Under the pieces are notes generated by a model. That model saw only the letters and a program-made list of their open reading frames with translations, did no database searches and had not been told where the DNA came from. Below are positions 1 through 7,706 of a stretch of DNA of 64,000 nucleotides, piece after piece. The stretch's first letter is position 1. The number at the start of each line of letters is the position of its first letter. The translations under genes were made by a program, and so were the position numbers. This DNA is from Paenibacillus sp. J23TS9 (GTDB taxonomy: Bacteria; Bacillota; Bacilli; Paenibacillales; Paenibacillaceae): assembly GCF_018403225.1 (NCBI RefSeq), contig NZ_BOSG01000001.1, forward strand, positions 620,001 through 684,000, read 5' to 3'.

Positions 1-1119
1 GTCTATGACTTGAAAATTAACCTCATCGAAGCTGACAGATGCGCAACCCCTCCGGACAAGGATAACCTTGATAGGGAACGAATCCAATCCGGGGTTGAGG
101 TTGATGCTGATGGGATGGTCGCTGCTTATCACTTCAGTAACCGCCACCCCGGAGCGGGTGGGTACAGTCTGAGTGGGGCCAACGAATGGGTCCGCGTTGA
201 AAAATACGGCAAGCGCACAGGACGAGTTAACGTGCTTCATTTGTTTGAAGCTGAACGGCCGGGACAGCGCCGGGGAATTCCAATCATCGCTCCAATCATC
301 GAATCGCTGAAGCAGCTCAGTCAGTACACGAACGCTGAACTTGCCGCTGCAGTTATCACGTCGATGTACACGGTGTTTATCACGTCACCTGCAGAAAACG
401 AAGGCGGGGACCCGTTTGACGGAGTCAGCATGGAAGAGGAAGAATTGGACGGCGTGGAAAATACTCCTGGAGCTTCGGGAGATGAAATTAAACTCGGGCA
501 AGGGGCTATCATGCGGACCGATCCGGGCGAGGATGTGAAATTTGCCGATCCGACCAGACCAAATCCCAACTATGAGGCGTTCGTACGCGCCTTGCTGAAA
601 CAGATTGCAGCGGCTCTCGAGCTTCCTTACGAGATCCTAACCAAGCAGTTCACGAGTTCGTATTCTGCATCCCGCGGCGCCCTGTTGGAAGCGTGGAAAA
701 TGTACCGAATGCGTCGTGCCTGGCTATCAAAAACGTTCTGCCAACCCATATATGAGGAATGGTTTGTAGAAGCAGTATCCAAAGGAAGAATCGACGCACC
801 CGGCATCTTTGATGATCCGGCTATTTTTGCTGCCTACACTCGGGCCGAATGGCATGGTCCTTCACAGGGCTTGCTTGATCCGACTAAGGAAGTAGCTGCA
901 GCCATTGCTCGGATTGAATACAACATGTCAACGGCTGAGCGTGAAACCGCAGAACTTAATGGCGGGTCGTGGGAACAGAATGTACAGCAGCGTGCGTATG
1001 AGAAGGGGCGTCTTGCTGAGTTGGGTCTGACTGAAGGGGCGGAGCCAGTAACACCTTCCGAACCTTCAAATGCAGGTGATGAAAACAATGATAACGGGGA
1101 AGGGGGTGAACAAAACTAA
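1..1119 (+). CDS. Phage portal protein, lambda family (3' part)
   Basis: The reading frame is open from the first base, so the gene begins before the window; the TTG at 10 is an internal codon, not a start. The roughly 370 visible residues resemble the C-terminal two thirds of lambda-type portal proteins, which form the dodecameric DNA channel at one vertex of the capsid. The stretch GRVNVLHLFEAERPGQRRG followed by IPIIAPIIESLKQLSQYTNAE is typical of the family's conserved centre. The tail of the protein is acidic and Asn-rich. The stop overlaps the protease start (TAATG), indicating translational coupling in a head operon. Confidence 0.9.
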   Translation, partial: VYDLKINLIEADRCATPPDKDNLDRERIQSGVEVDADGMVAAYHFSNRHPGAGGYSLSGANEWVRVEKYGKRTGRVNVLHLFEAERPGQRRGIPIIAPIIESLKQLSQYTNAELAAAVITSMYTVFITSPAENEGGDPFDGVSMEEEELDGVENTPGASGDEIKLGQGAIMRTDPGEDVKFADPTRPNPNYEAFVRALLKQIAAALELPYEILTKQFTSSYSASRGALLEAWKMYRMRRAWLSKTFCQPIYEEWFVEAVSKGRIDAPGIFDDPAIFAAYTRAEWHGPSQGLLDPTKEVAAAIARIEYNMSTAERETAELNGGSWEQNVQQRAYEKGRLAELGLTEGAEPVTPSEPSNAGDENNDNGEGGEQN

Positions 1120-2207
1120 TGCCTAAGAAACTCAAGCTTAATGGCCCTGTTATCTCAGACGATGAAAAGTGGATTTATGATTGGTTCGACATTCCTACAA
1201 TCAGTCCCGGTGCGGTTTCAAACTTCTTGGACGATGCCAATGGAGAAGAGATTGAGCTGCTTATCAATTCCGGCGGTGGTTTGGTCGATTCAGGGTCGGA
1301 AATTTACACCATGTTAAAGTCTTACGCCGAGGATCACTCCGTAGATGTGACGAGTAAAATCACTGCCCTTGCTGGATCTGCCACATCGGTGATTGCAATG
1401 GGAGGAACGAGGGTTCTGATGTCTCCAACAGCTCAGATCATGATTCACAACGCATCTACTATCGCATGGGGAGACAAGAATGCCATGGGTGGCGCGTCAG
1501 AAATGTTGAAAAACACTGACGAAGCAATTGTTAACGCCTATGCGCTTAAAACTGGTATGGCCCACGACGAACTTCTCGCCATGATGAATAAAGAAACATG
1601 GCTGAACGCACAGCAAGCTGTTGAATTGGGATTCGCGGACGAAATCATGTTCGTCGAAAAGTCCGGGGTAACTAATAACGTTGCTATGGGACATACACTC
1701 CCGCCGGAAGTCATCAAGAAAATGCGCAATCAGTATGGTGAACATAAGCAACCCACTAAAGCCGCTGCCGTTGTTTCGCCAGTAGCTGAGCCGCAAGCGA
1801 TCACTAAAAATAAGGAGGTACCTAAGACAATGGATATGAACGAAATGAAAGAAAAGCACCCCGATCTATATGCGCAGATCACGAATGAGGCTCAAAAAGC
1901 CGAGCGTGATCGGATTGCTGCTTTGCAAGCGTATGCGACAGCTCCAGGTGCAGCTGCGTTTATTAACGAGGCTATCACCAATGGAGGAACTGTACAGGAC
2001 GTTGCGTTGAAGGTTATGGAAGCATCGATGAAGCGAGCAGGTCAAGAGGCTACAAACCGCAAACTGGATGCGGAGGAAAGTAGCGTTGATGACGTAGAGG
2101 CAATCGAAGCCAAAACACCTGAGACAGTCAAAGAAGAGACGAAAACAAATGCGGTAGCCAATATGGTTGCCATGGCACAGAACATTAAAAAGGGAGGTCG
2201 CAAATAA
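1119..2207 (+). CDS. Head maturation protease, ClpP/S14-like, with C-terminal scaffold region
   Basis: This protein of 362 residues is a prohead protease that should cleave scaffold and capsid proteins during maturation. The N-terminal 180 residues are a ClpP-like serine peptidase: the nucleophile is Ser87 in AGSATS and the His is His110 in MIHNAS. Around residues 157-161 the family often has an Asp; here I read NKETW, with Glu159 in that area, so the third catalytic residue is uncertain. Residues from about 238 on are charged and helical, like a scaffold domain fused to the protease. It sits between portal and decoration protein, overlapping both by stop/start codons. Confidence 0.88.
   Translation: MPKKLKLNGPVISDDEKWIYDWFDIPTISPGAVSNFLDDANGEEIELLINSGGGLVDSGSEIYTMLKSYAEDHSVDVTSKITALAGSATSVIAMGGTRVLMSPTAQIMIHNASTIAWGDKNAMGGASEMLKNTDEAIVNAYALKTGMAHDELLAMMNKETWLNAQQAVELGFADEIMFVEKSGVTNNVAMGHTLPPEVIKKMRNQYGEHKQPTKAAAVVSPVAEPQAITKNKEVPKTMDMNEMKEKHPDLYAQITNEAQKAERDRIAALQAYATAPGAAAFINEAITNGGTVQDVALKVMEASMKRAGQEATNRKLDAEESSVDDVEAIEAKTPETVKEETKTNAVANMVAMAQNIKKGGRK
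1830..2207 (+). CDS. Probable nested scaffold protein (internal in-frame start)
   Basis: Inside the protease gene and in the same frame, a strong Shine-Dalgarno sequence AAGGAGGT (1812-1819) lies 10 bases before an ATG at 1830 (Met238). Translation from there would give a separate 125-residue helical, acidic protein identical to the protease C-terminus. Lambda makes its scaffold Nu3 in exactly this way from inside gene C, and no separate scaffold gene is seen between protease and capsid genes. The existence of the internal site is seen; use as a scaffold is inferred. Confidence 0.6.
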   Translation: MDMNEMKEKHPDLYAQITNEAQKAERDRIAALQAYATAPGAAAFINEAITNGGTVQDVALKVMEASMKRAGQEATNRKLDAEESSVDDVEAIEAKTPETVKEETKTNAVANMVAMAQNIKKGGRK

Positions 2208-2599
2208 TGCAAGAGTATACAAGCCCATCGTTTGACGAACTGTTTGCAGGGGGCGTGCAGCCCGAAAGAATGACGGCGATCATCATCAAATCTGGATCCG
2301 GTTTGGTGACGCGCGGTACAGTTATGGGCCGTGTAAACCAGTTACCTGAATCCGATCTTTATGCCGGCACTCCGGTTGTGGTCCCGGTTGATTCAACTAA
2401 GTCGGACGGGTCCCAACATCCATATTGCATCTTAGCTGACACGATTGTTGATGCTGCAACAGGAGACGCTCGTGCAGCTGCTTACCTCGACGGTGAATTT
2501 AATCGTGATGCACTCAAGTTTGGCGGTACTGATAAAGTGGCTCAGCATGAAGTTGAAATGCGCAATGTCGGCTTGATCACAAAACGAGTAGTTAAATAA
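2207..2599 (+). CDS. Head decoration protein, lambda gpD-like
   Basis: A small 130-residue protein between the protease and the major capsid protein, the position of lambda gene D. It begins MQEYTSPSFDELFAGG and contains SGSGLVTRGTVMGRV, a beta-rich arm seen in gpD-like capsid stabilisers that bind as trimers on the expanded head. The ATG overlaps the upstream stop and is preceded by GGAGGT. The assignment rests on size, position and family resemblance. Confidence 0.78.
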   Translation: MQEYTSPSFDELFAGGVQPERMTAIIIKSGSGLVTRGTVMGRVNQLPESDLYAGTPVVVPVDSTKSDGSQHPYCILADTIVDAATGDARAAAYLDGEFNRDALKFGGTDKVAQHEVEMRNVGLITKRVVK

Positions 2600-2616
2600 A
2601 GGGAGGATAAAAAAAC

Positions 2617-3654
2617 ATGGCATCTTACCACGATATTTTAGAAATTCCAACGCTTGTACAAGTTGTTGAAGCATTCCCACAGGATTCCTATTACCTGACC
2701 AATACCTTCGCAAGTGAAGGCGATACCTTCACGACAGACGAAATCGAAATTCAAACCAAAAAGGGTCACCGGCCGCTGGCGCCTTACGTAAACGAGTTGC
2801 TACCAGGCAAGGTTGTTTTGCGGACCGGGTTTTCTTCCAAAACGTACAAGCCTGCTCTTTTGAAACCGATGCGCGTAATCACTCGCCACGATCTGAAGGT
2901 GAAACAGGCTGGTGAGACGCTGCTTAATCCTAAATCTCCTGAACAACGTTATCAGGAGCTGATCGTAAAGGACCTGTCAGAATTAACAGATACTATTGAT
3001 CGTCGTAAAGTGCAGCAACTCTCCGAAATCATGTTCACGGGCAAAACTGAGCAGATCGGTGAGGGCGTGAGTCAGATACTCGACTGGGGCTTTACGAATA
3101 TTGAAGTTCTTTCTGGTACTGACTTCTCGGATAATTCCTTTGATGTTGTTGGTTATCTCACCGAAAAGGTTCAGGAAGTCATGGACAAGAGCGGTCGCAC
3201 AGTTCGCCGCGTGCTGACAACAGCTCAGGTAGGTAGACGAATCGTTAGTCACCCAACTGTGGTGGAACTGATCAAAAACGGTAAAGAAAACCTGGACGTG
3301 GGAGATCTGAATCAGCGCATTTTGCCTGAAGGAGTAATCTACCATGGTTACCTGCGCCAAGCCAATTTGGAGATTTGGTCATATACCAACTCCTACACCG
3401 ATGATGAAGGCAACGACGTGAGTTACATCCCAGCAGGAACTCTGGCTATGTTGCCTGATGGTCAGCCGTTTGAATTCTTGTACGGAGCGAACTTAGTCGC
3501 TGATGAAAACGGTGATTTTATGTTTGCTGAAGCTAAAATCTACCCGCAAGTGTGGGGAGAAAAAGAGCCGCCTAAACGTGTGCTGCAATTGTTGTCCCGT
3601 CCGATCTGCATTCCTGTTAATGTTGATGGTTGGTACGTTGCTAAAGTTCTTTAA
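2617..3654 (+). CDS. Major capsid protein, lambda gpE family
   Basis: A 345-residue protein, close to the 341 residues of lambda gpE, with a clear ribosome binding site (GGGAGG at 2601) before the ATG. Family-typical segments include the region around residues 45-75 (PYVNELLPGKVVLRTGFSSK) and the C-terminal region with the DGWYVAKVL ending. It would form the icosahedral shell together with the preceding decoration protein. Nothing is truncated. Confidence 0.9.
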   Translation: MASYHDILEIPTLVQVVEAFPQDSYYLTNTFASEGDTFTTDEIEIQTKKGHRPLAPYVNELLPGKVVLRTGFSSKTYKPALLKPMRVITRHDLKVKQAGETLLNPKSPEQRYQELIVKDLSELTDTIDRRKVQQLSEIMFTGKTEQIGEGVSQILDWGFTNIEVLSGTDFSDNSFDVVGYLTEKVQEVMDKSGRTVRRVLTTAQVGRRIVSHPTVVELIKNGKENLDVGDLNQRILPEGVIYHGYLRQANLEIWSYTNSYTDDEGNDVSYIPAGTLAMLPDGQPFEFLYGANLVADENGDFMFAEAKIYPQVWGEKEPPKRVLQLLSRPICIPVNVDGWYVAKVL

Positions 3655-3675
3655 TCCAAAGGAGGATATATAATC

Positions 3676-3867
3676 ATGGGCTATATTGCTGAATGGAACA
3701 TCCGTCATAACGGTACGAAAATTGCAATTGGGGAGCCTATCCCAAAAGACATGAAAAAAGAAGATGTTGATCGTCTTCTTGCAATAAAGGCAATCAAAGA
3801 TCCTGAAGCTGAAGCGAAGGCGATTAAAGAGGCGGCCGCTAAGAAGGCAAAAGAAGCAGCTGAATAA
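3676..3867 (+). CDS. Small head-region protein with Lys/Ala-rich tail
   Basis: A 63-residue protein preceded by AAAGGAGG and lying between the capsid and head-tail joining genes. The first half (IRHNGTKIAIGEPIPKDMKKEDVDRL) resembles the small DUF7210/FI-like proteins often encoded here, with a pattern of hydrophobic strand, Gly, then a helix; the second half is a helical run of Ala, Lys and Glu. A role in head completion is inferred from position only. Confidence 0.6.
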   Translation: MGYIAEWNIRHNGTKIAIGEPIPKDMKKEDVDRLLAIKAIKDPEAEAKAIKEAAAKKAKEAAE

Positions 3868-3881
3868 GGAGCTGATTCGCT

Positions 3882-4208
3882 ATGAACCTTAAAGAGCAAA
3901 TGGCAAGAGACGTGCAGCAGACGTTCATGAATCCAAATGAATTCGCAGAGATCCATTCTATATACGGAATGGATCTTCTTTGTGTCATCAACAACGATTC
4001 ACTCAAGCAAGCATCTCAGGCAATGGCATTGGATGCATACAGTTCGTATTTGTTGCTTCACGTCAGCCGAACAGAGCTCGAGAGAATCGAGCGTATGCCA
4101 AAGGAAGGTAACGAGTTTAACCTTGATGGAAAACGGTATCGTGTAACGAATGTGGCTGAGGAAATGGGCATGATGGAAATCGCTCTGGAGAGGGATGAAT
4201 CGCTATGA
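3882..4208 (+). CDS. Head-tail joining protein, FII/attachment-like
   Basis: A 108-residue protein with a predicted alpha/beta layout: an N-terminal helix, then the segment YGMDLLCVINNDSLKQ and a C-terminal strand set (FNLDGKRYRVTNVAEE). This pattern and the location resemble phage head-tail joining proteins of the lambda FII type, which cap the portal and receive the tail. It overlaps the next gene by four bases (ATGAGC/TGA). The family call is moderate; the position in the operon is strong support. Confidence 0.6.
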   Translation: MNLKEQMARDVQQTFMNPNEFAEIHSIYGMDLLCVINNDSLKQASQAMALDAYSSYLLLHVSRTELERIERMPKEGNEFNLDGKRYRVTNVAEEMGMMEIALERDESL

Positions 4209-4810
4209 GCATTCATATCCAGCTCAACGCCGAAGCCATCAAAAAGGCCGAGGAAGTGCTTGCTGATTTTGGTGATAAGGTGAAGGTACGGGCGCTCAAC
4301 AATGCCCTCCAGCGGACCGGGCAGAAGACCAAAACGGAAGTATCTCGCAAGGTGCGTGAACTCTATACTGTTCCTGCCGGAGAGGTCAGCAAGGCTGTGA
4401 AGGTCATCCGCACAGGAAACGGATTAGTTACGATCGTTGTCAGTGGGGAAGCTCGAAAGCTTATCAAATTTAAAACAAATCCAAGTCGTGTCCTTAAACG
4501 TCGGCCAAAAGTACAGAAAGCCATGGTCAAAAAGGGCGGCCTGAAATCTGTTATCGGGGCATTTGTGGCACAGGCTGGCGGACATACAGGTGTGTTTATG
4601 AGGGGGCCAAATGCTCGGCATCAAAAGATATCCAAGAATGACCGCGCCATCTGGTCACAGTTGCCTATAGCAGAGCTGTACGGTCCGAGCGTTCCGTCCA
4701 TGTTTAACAATGAGGAAGCGCGTAAAGAAGTTGAACGTGTGGCCTCTGAAACCTTCATGCAGCGTATCGAACACGAAGCAAATCGTGAATGGGAGCGATT
4801 GAGAAAATGA
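4205..4810 (+). CDS. Minor tail protein, lambda gpZ-like
   Basis: This 201-residue protein starts with an amphipathic helix (LNAEAIKKAEEVLADFGDKVKVRALNN is the core region) and then a basic central section, as in prophage minor tail protein Z of lambda-like phages, a tail-completion factor joining the tail end to the head. It is translationally coupled to its neighbours on both sides. It is one of the last head/neck proteins before the contractile tail genes. Confidence 0.72.
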   Translation: MSIHIQLNAEAIKKAEEVLADFGDKVKVRALNNALQRTGQKTKTEVSRKVRELYTVPAGEVSKAVKVIRTGNGLVTIVVSGEARKLIKFKTNPSRVLKRRPKVQKAMVKKGGLKSVIGAFVAQAGGHTGVFMRGPNARHQKISKNDRAIWSQLPIAELYGPSVPSMFNNEEARKEVERVASETFMQRIEHEANREWERLRK

Positions 4811-5292
4811 CTCTTATTGGTCTGCTAATAGCTTTAAAGAAGTTTTTTATCGCCGAGTTTGCTGATCTGATCCTATCCACCAGAGATGGGCAGGAAAAGG
4901 CGCCCGGTGTCGCCATAGGTTGGCCGAAAGCCAAGGAGGCAGGCGATTCTAGTCAGTCGTACCCTTATATCATTATTCGTCCAACCGAGTACACGGATGA
5001 AACAGGCCAGGACGCCGATTCCACGGTGAAGGTACAAATCATCCTGGGGGCTTATGGTGAGGGCGAAGATGGTTTAATTGAGCTCATGAACTTGTCGGAA
5101 CGGGTGCGTCAACTGCTGCAGATAAGCGGCCCCATAGAGAAAAAATACCGCATGGAACCCACGTACAAATGGGGTCTTATTATTGATGAGCAAACAGCAG
5201 GTTTCGGCCCTATCTGGAATGCGGTTGTGACAACGGAATGGGACATGCAACCGGTCTTTGAACAAAGTGAATATACGCTGAAAGCGAGATGA
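4807..5292 (+). CDS. Tail terminator-like phage protein
   Basis: I place the start at the ATG at 4807, which overlaps the upstream stop as ATGA and follows GGGAG; an in-frame ATG at 4789 has no good ribosome binding site. The 161-residue product has a ferredoxin-like strand/helix alternation with YPYIIIRPTEYTDE and VKVQIILGAYGEGEDG, resembling tail terminators that cap the tail tube and neck. It directly precedes the sheath gene. Function is inferred from position and fold pattern. Confidence 0.55.
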   Translation: MTLIGLLIALKKFFIAEFADLILSTRDGQEKAPGVAIGWPKAKEAGDSSQSYPYIIIRPTEYTDETGQDADSTVKVQIILGAYGEGEDGLIELMNLSERVRQLLQISGPIEKKYRMEPTYKWGLIIDEQTAGFGPIWNAVVTTEWDMQPVFEQSEYTLKAR

Positions 5293-6719
5293 TAAAAGCT
5301 ATGGTGTTTAAACATGGTGTATATGTTAACGAAAAGGCGCAGGCTCCTGTATCAAGTAATCAGGACTCTACAATCCCGGTGGTGTTTGGCACGGCTCCGA
5401 AAGGTCCTGCTAATACCCCGGTGATGGTCAAGTCATACTCACAAGCTGTTGAAGTTTTCGGGTTCTCAGAGGATTTTGTCAGCTTTACGCTATCCGAATT
5501 TATTGATGCTCATTTTAATCTTTACGGTCTATCTCAGGCGATCCTCATTAACGTCTTGGACCCGGGGACGGCCAAAAAGAGCAATACGGGGAACTTGGAC
5601 ATTTCTCAGGAACTCACCGTCACGGATGTTCAATATCCAGTCATGGACAGCGTTAAGATCAAGAAGGCATCGGCTGAGCTTGTCAAAGGAACGGATTACA
5701 CCGTCGAATTGGACGGTGATGGTTATCTGGTCATTTCCATACCGACAGGCAGCTCGGTTGTTTTGCCTGCTGCAGGTTTGACCCTGACCTACGATGCAGC
5801 TGATCCGTCAAAAGTCAAAAGCGCTGACCTGATCGGCAAGGCAGATGTTGCTACGGGGAAAAGAACAGGATTTGAGCTTTTGGATACTGTCATCCCGATG
5901 TTCGGCGTGGTTCCCGGGCTGGTATTGGCTCCAAAGTACAGCGCGGATAATGCGGTGGCTGCGGCGCTGACAGCAAAATCGCAAAAGATCAATTCGATGT
6001 TTAAGGTGTTCGCGTTGACTGACCTCGACACGACCACGATCAGGACGAAGAAAGCGGCCATTGACGCGAAGAAAACAGGGGCGTCTGGTCAGGATATCTG
6101 CTGGCCGAAAGTTATTTATAAAAATAAACAGTACCACATGAGTACGCTCAAGGCGGGACTTATCGTACAGATGGATGCAGCGAATAACGGTATCCCATCA
6201 ATTTCGCCGTCAAACCGGACAATGATTGCAGATGGCTGCGTCTTGGCAGATGGCACCCCGGTGTTTATCGGCATGGATGAAGCCAATGAGCTCAACGGTG
6301 CTGGCATTTCGACGCTGTTGTCGTTTATCGGTGCACCTCGTGCTTGGGGCAACCGAACTGCCGCCTATCCAGACGGAGCAACCGAGATGAAGGATGTGTT
6401 TATCTCAGCCAAACGCATGATGTTCTGGCTCAATAATCGCATCGTCACCGACACCTGGGAAGATGTAGACAACAACATCACCAAGCGGTTTGTTGAGTCG
6501 GTTACAGATAAGCACAACCTTAGGCTTAATGGGCTTGTATCCATGGGGGTGCTTCTGGGCGGCCGCTGTACGTTCAACCCAGCGGACAACCCAGACAGTC
6601 AACTTCTTGACGGAAAAATCAAATTTGCCGTGGCCGTAGGGCTTTCACCTGTTGCTGAGGCAATGGAGTTTACGATCGAAGTAGATACATCATACCTATC
6701 CACTATTACTGCGGGGTAA
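5289..6719 (+). CDS. Contractile tail sheath protein
   Basis: A 476-residue protein that starts by overlap with the upstream stop. It shows the features of myovirus sheath proteins: an N-terminal GVYVNEKAQAPVSS arm, an early TIPVVFGTAPKGPAN segment, and a C-terminal domain with MKDVFISAKRMMFWLNNRIV and RFVESVTDKHNLRLNGL. Sheath subunits surround the tail tube and contract to drive it through the host envelope. With the tube and P2-like baseplate genes downstream it shows that the virion has a contractile tail. Confidence 0.92.
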   Translation: MIKAMVFKHGVYVNEKAQAPVSSNQDSTIPVVFGTAPKGPANTPVMVKSYSQAVEVFGFSEDFVSFTLSEFIDAHFNLYGLSQAILINVLDPGTAKKSNTGNLDISQELTVTDVQYPVMDSVKIKKASAELVKGTDYTVELDGDGYLVISIPTGSSVVLPAAGLTLTYDAADPSKVKSADLIGKADVATGKRTGFELLDTVIPMFGVVPGLVLAPKYSADNAVAAALTAKSQKINSMFKVFALTDLDTTTIRTKKAAIDAKKTGASGQDICWPKVIYKNKQYHMSTLKAGLIVQMDAANNGIPSISPSNRTMIADGCVLADGTPVFIGMDEANELNGAGISTLLSFIGAPRAWGNRTAAYPDGATEMKDVFISAKRMMFWLNNRIVTDTWEDVDNNITKRFVESVTDKHNLRLNGLVSMGVLLGGRCTFNPADNPDSQLLDGKIKFAVAVGLSPVAEAMEFTIEVDTSYLSTITAG

Positions 6720-6736
6720 CGAAAGGGGAATGTTAA

Positions 6737-7264
6737 ATGGGACGTAATCAAATCGATGAAAAACTGATTGATTATACGGTGTTTTTGAATGCGAACACAT
6801 ATCTTGGCGTATCGGGTGTGCAGCTGCCGTCTCTGGAAATGATGTCGGATACGCTGAAGGGGGCGGGGATTGCCGGGGAGATTGACTCCATTACGCCGGG
6901 ACACTTTGGTCCGATGCCGATCACGTTGAACTGGCGAACATCGCCAACACAAGAAGCGATCCAGCTAATGAAGCCAAAAGCGCATTTGATTGACTTCCGT
7001 GCTGCGATCCAAGTCTTTGATAAATCGAACTCGGAATACAAAACCATCGGCAAGAAAATTACCGTTAAGGCAATGCCGAAGAAGCTGGACCTCGGCAAAG
7101 CGGAAGCGGCGACAACCATGGACGGAAGCACCGAAATGGAATGCATTTATCTGAAAATTGAAGAAGACGGCAAGGTTATGATCGAGATCGACAAGCTCAA
7201 TAACATTTATGTTGTTGACGGTGTGGATTATCGTGCAGAGCTTCGCTCAATTCTCGGACTGTAG
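6737..7264 (+). CDS. Major tail tube protein
   Basis: A 175-residue protein directly after the sheath gene, the order seen in P2 (FI then FII). Conserved elements include NTYLGVSGVQLPSLEMMSDT at the N-terminus and TMDGSTEMECIYLKIEEDGK towards the C-terminus. The protein should polymerise into the inner tube. Its start has AAAGGGGAATG upstream. Length matches the family. Confidence 0.88.
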   Translation: MGRNQIDEKLIDYTVFLNANTYLGVSGVQLPSLEMMSDTLKGAGIAGEIDSITPGHFGPMPITLNWRTSPTQEAIQLMKPKAHLIDFRAAIQVFDKSNSEYKTIGKKITVKAMPKKLDLGKAEAATTMDGSTEMECIYLKIEEDGKVMIEIDKLNNIYVVDGVDYRAELRSILGL

Positions 7265-7273
7265 GAGGCCACT

Positions 7274-7561
7274 ATGGAAGAATATAAATTGTCAAAGCCG
7301 ATAGAATTCGACGGTAAGAAAATTGAAAAATTGAGCCTTAACTTGGAAGGTTTGACGGGCCAGGACATCATGATATGTGAGCAGGAGTTTCGTGACAGAT
7401 GCAGACCAGGCGAGATCGTTGAGCTCATTGAAGTGAATAAACTCTTCTTAGCGATCCTAGCAGCTCGCGCTGCGAAGGCCCCTTATGATTTGTTTGCAGA
7501 ACTAAGCGCAAAGGATTTTTGCCGGATCACCGTCGAGGTACAAGCTTTTTTAGCGCCGTAG
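7274..7561 (+). CDS. Tail assembly chaperone, short form (gpE-like)
   Basis: A 95-residue protein between the tube and tape-measure genes, where P2-like phages encode gpE. It contains LSLNLEGLTGQDIMICEQEF and an internal hydrophobic helix (LAILAARAAKAPYDLF). Such chaperones coat the tape measure protein during tail assembly. It is the zero-frame product of a frameshifting pair; the slippery site lies seven codons from its end, counting the stop codon. Confidence 0.8.
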   Translation: MEEYKLSKPIEFDGKKIEKLSLNLEGLTGQDIMICEQEFRDRCRPGEIVELIEVNKLFLAILAARAAKAPYDLFAELSAKDFCRITVEVQAFLAP

Positions 7562-7704
7562 GGTTGGCGCGAAAGGATAGGTCGAGTGTGCTCCGTAAGA
7601 AGGCAATCGAGCTATCTGTGGCAACCCATACGGCGGTGACACATTGGATGGAAATGCCCATGCAGGACTTTTACCGCTGGATGGTAGACGCAAGGGGTGA
7701 GTGA
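7274..7704 (+). CDS. Tail assembly chaperone, -1 frameshift product (gpE-E'-like)
   Basis: A -1 slip at 7546-7552 would join the first 93 codons of the short chaperone to a 50-residue extension ending in MPMQDFYRWMVDARGE (stop 7702-7704), giving about 143 residues. The extension frame has no convincing start of its own and would begin within the upstream gene. A short and an extended chaperone made in a fixed ratio is the rule in tailed phages. The join is inferred from the heptamer and overlap, not demonstrated. Confidence 0.78.
7546..7552 (+). promoter_or_regulatory. Slippery heptamer for -1 ribosomal frameshift
   Basis: The sequence T TTT TTA is read in the zero frame as (gc)T-TTT-TTA, the canonical X XXY YYZ arrangement. 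Both tRNAs can re-pair one base upstream on TTT-TTT, and the next codon AGC then opens the -1 frame up to 7704. A GC-rich stretch (GCGCCGTAGGGTTGGCGCG) follows immediately, with GCGCC and GGCGC able to pair as a small stimulatory hairpin. Confidence 0.82.
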
Positions 7705-7706
7705 GT

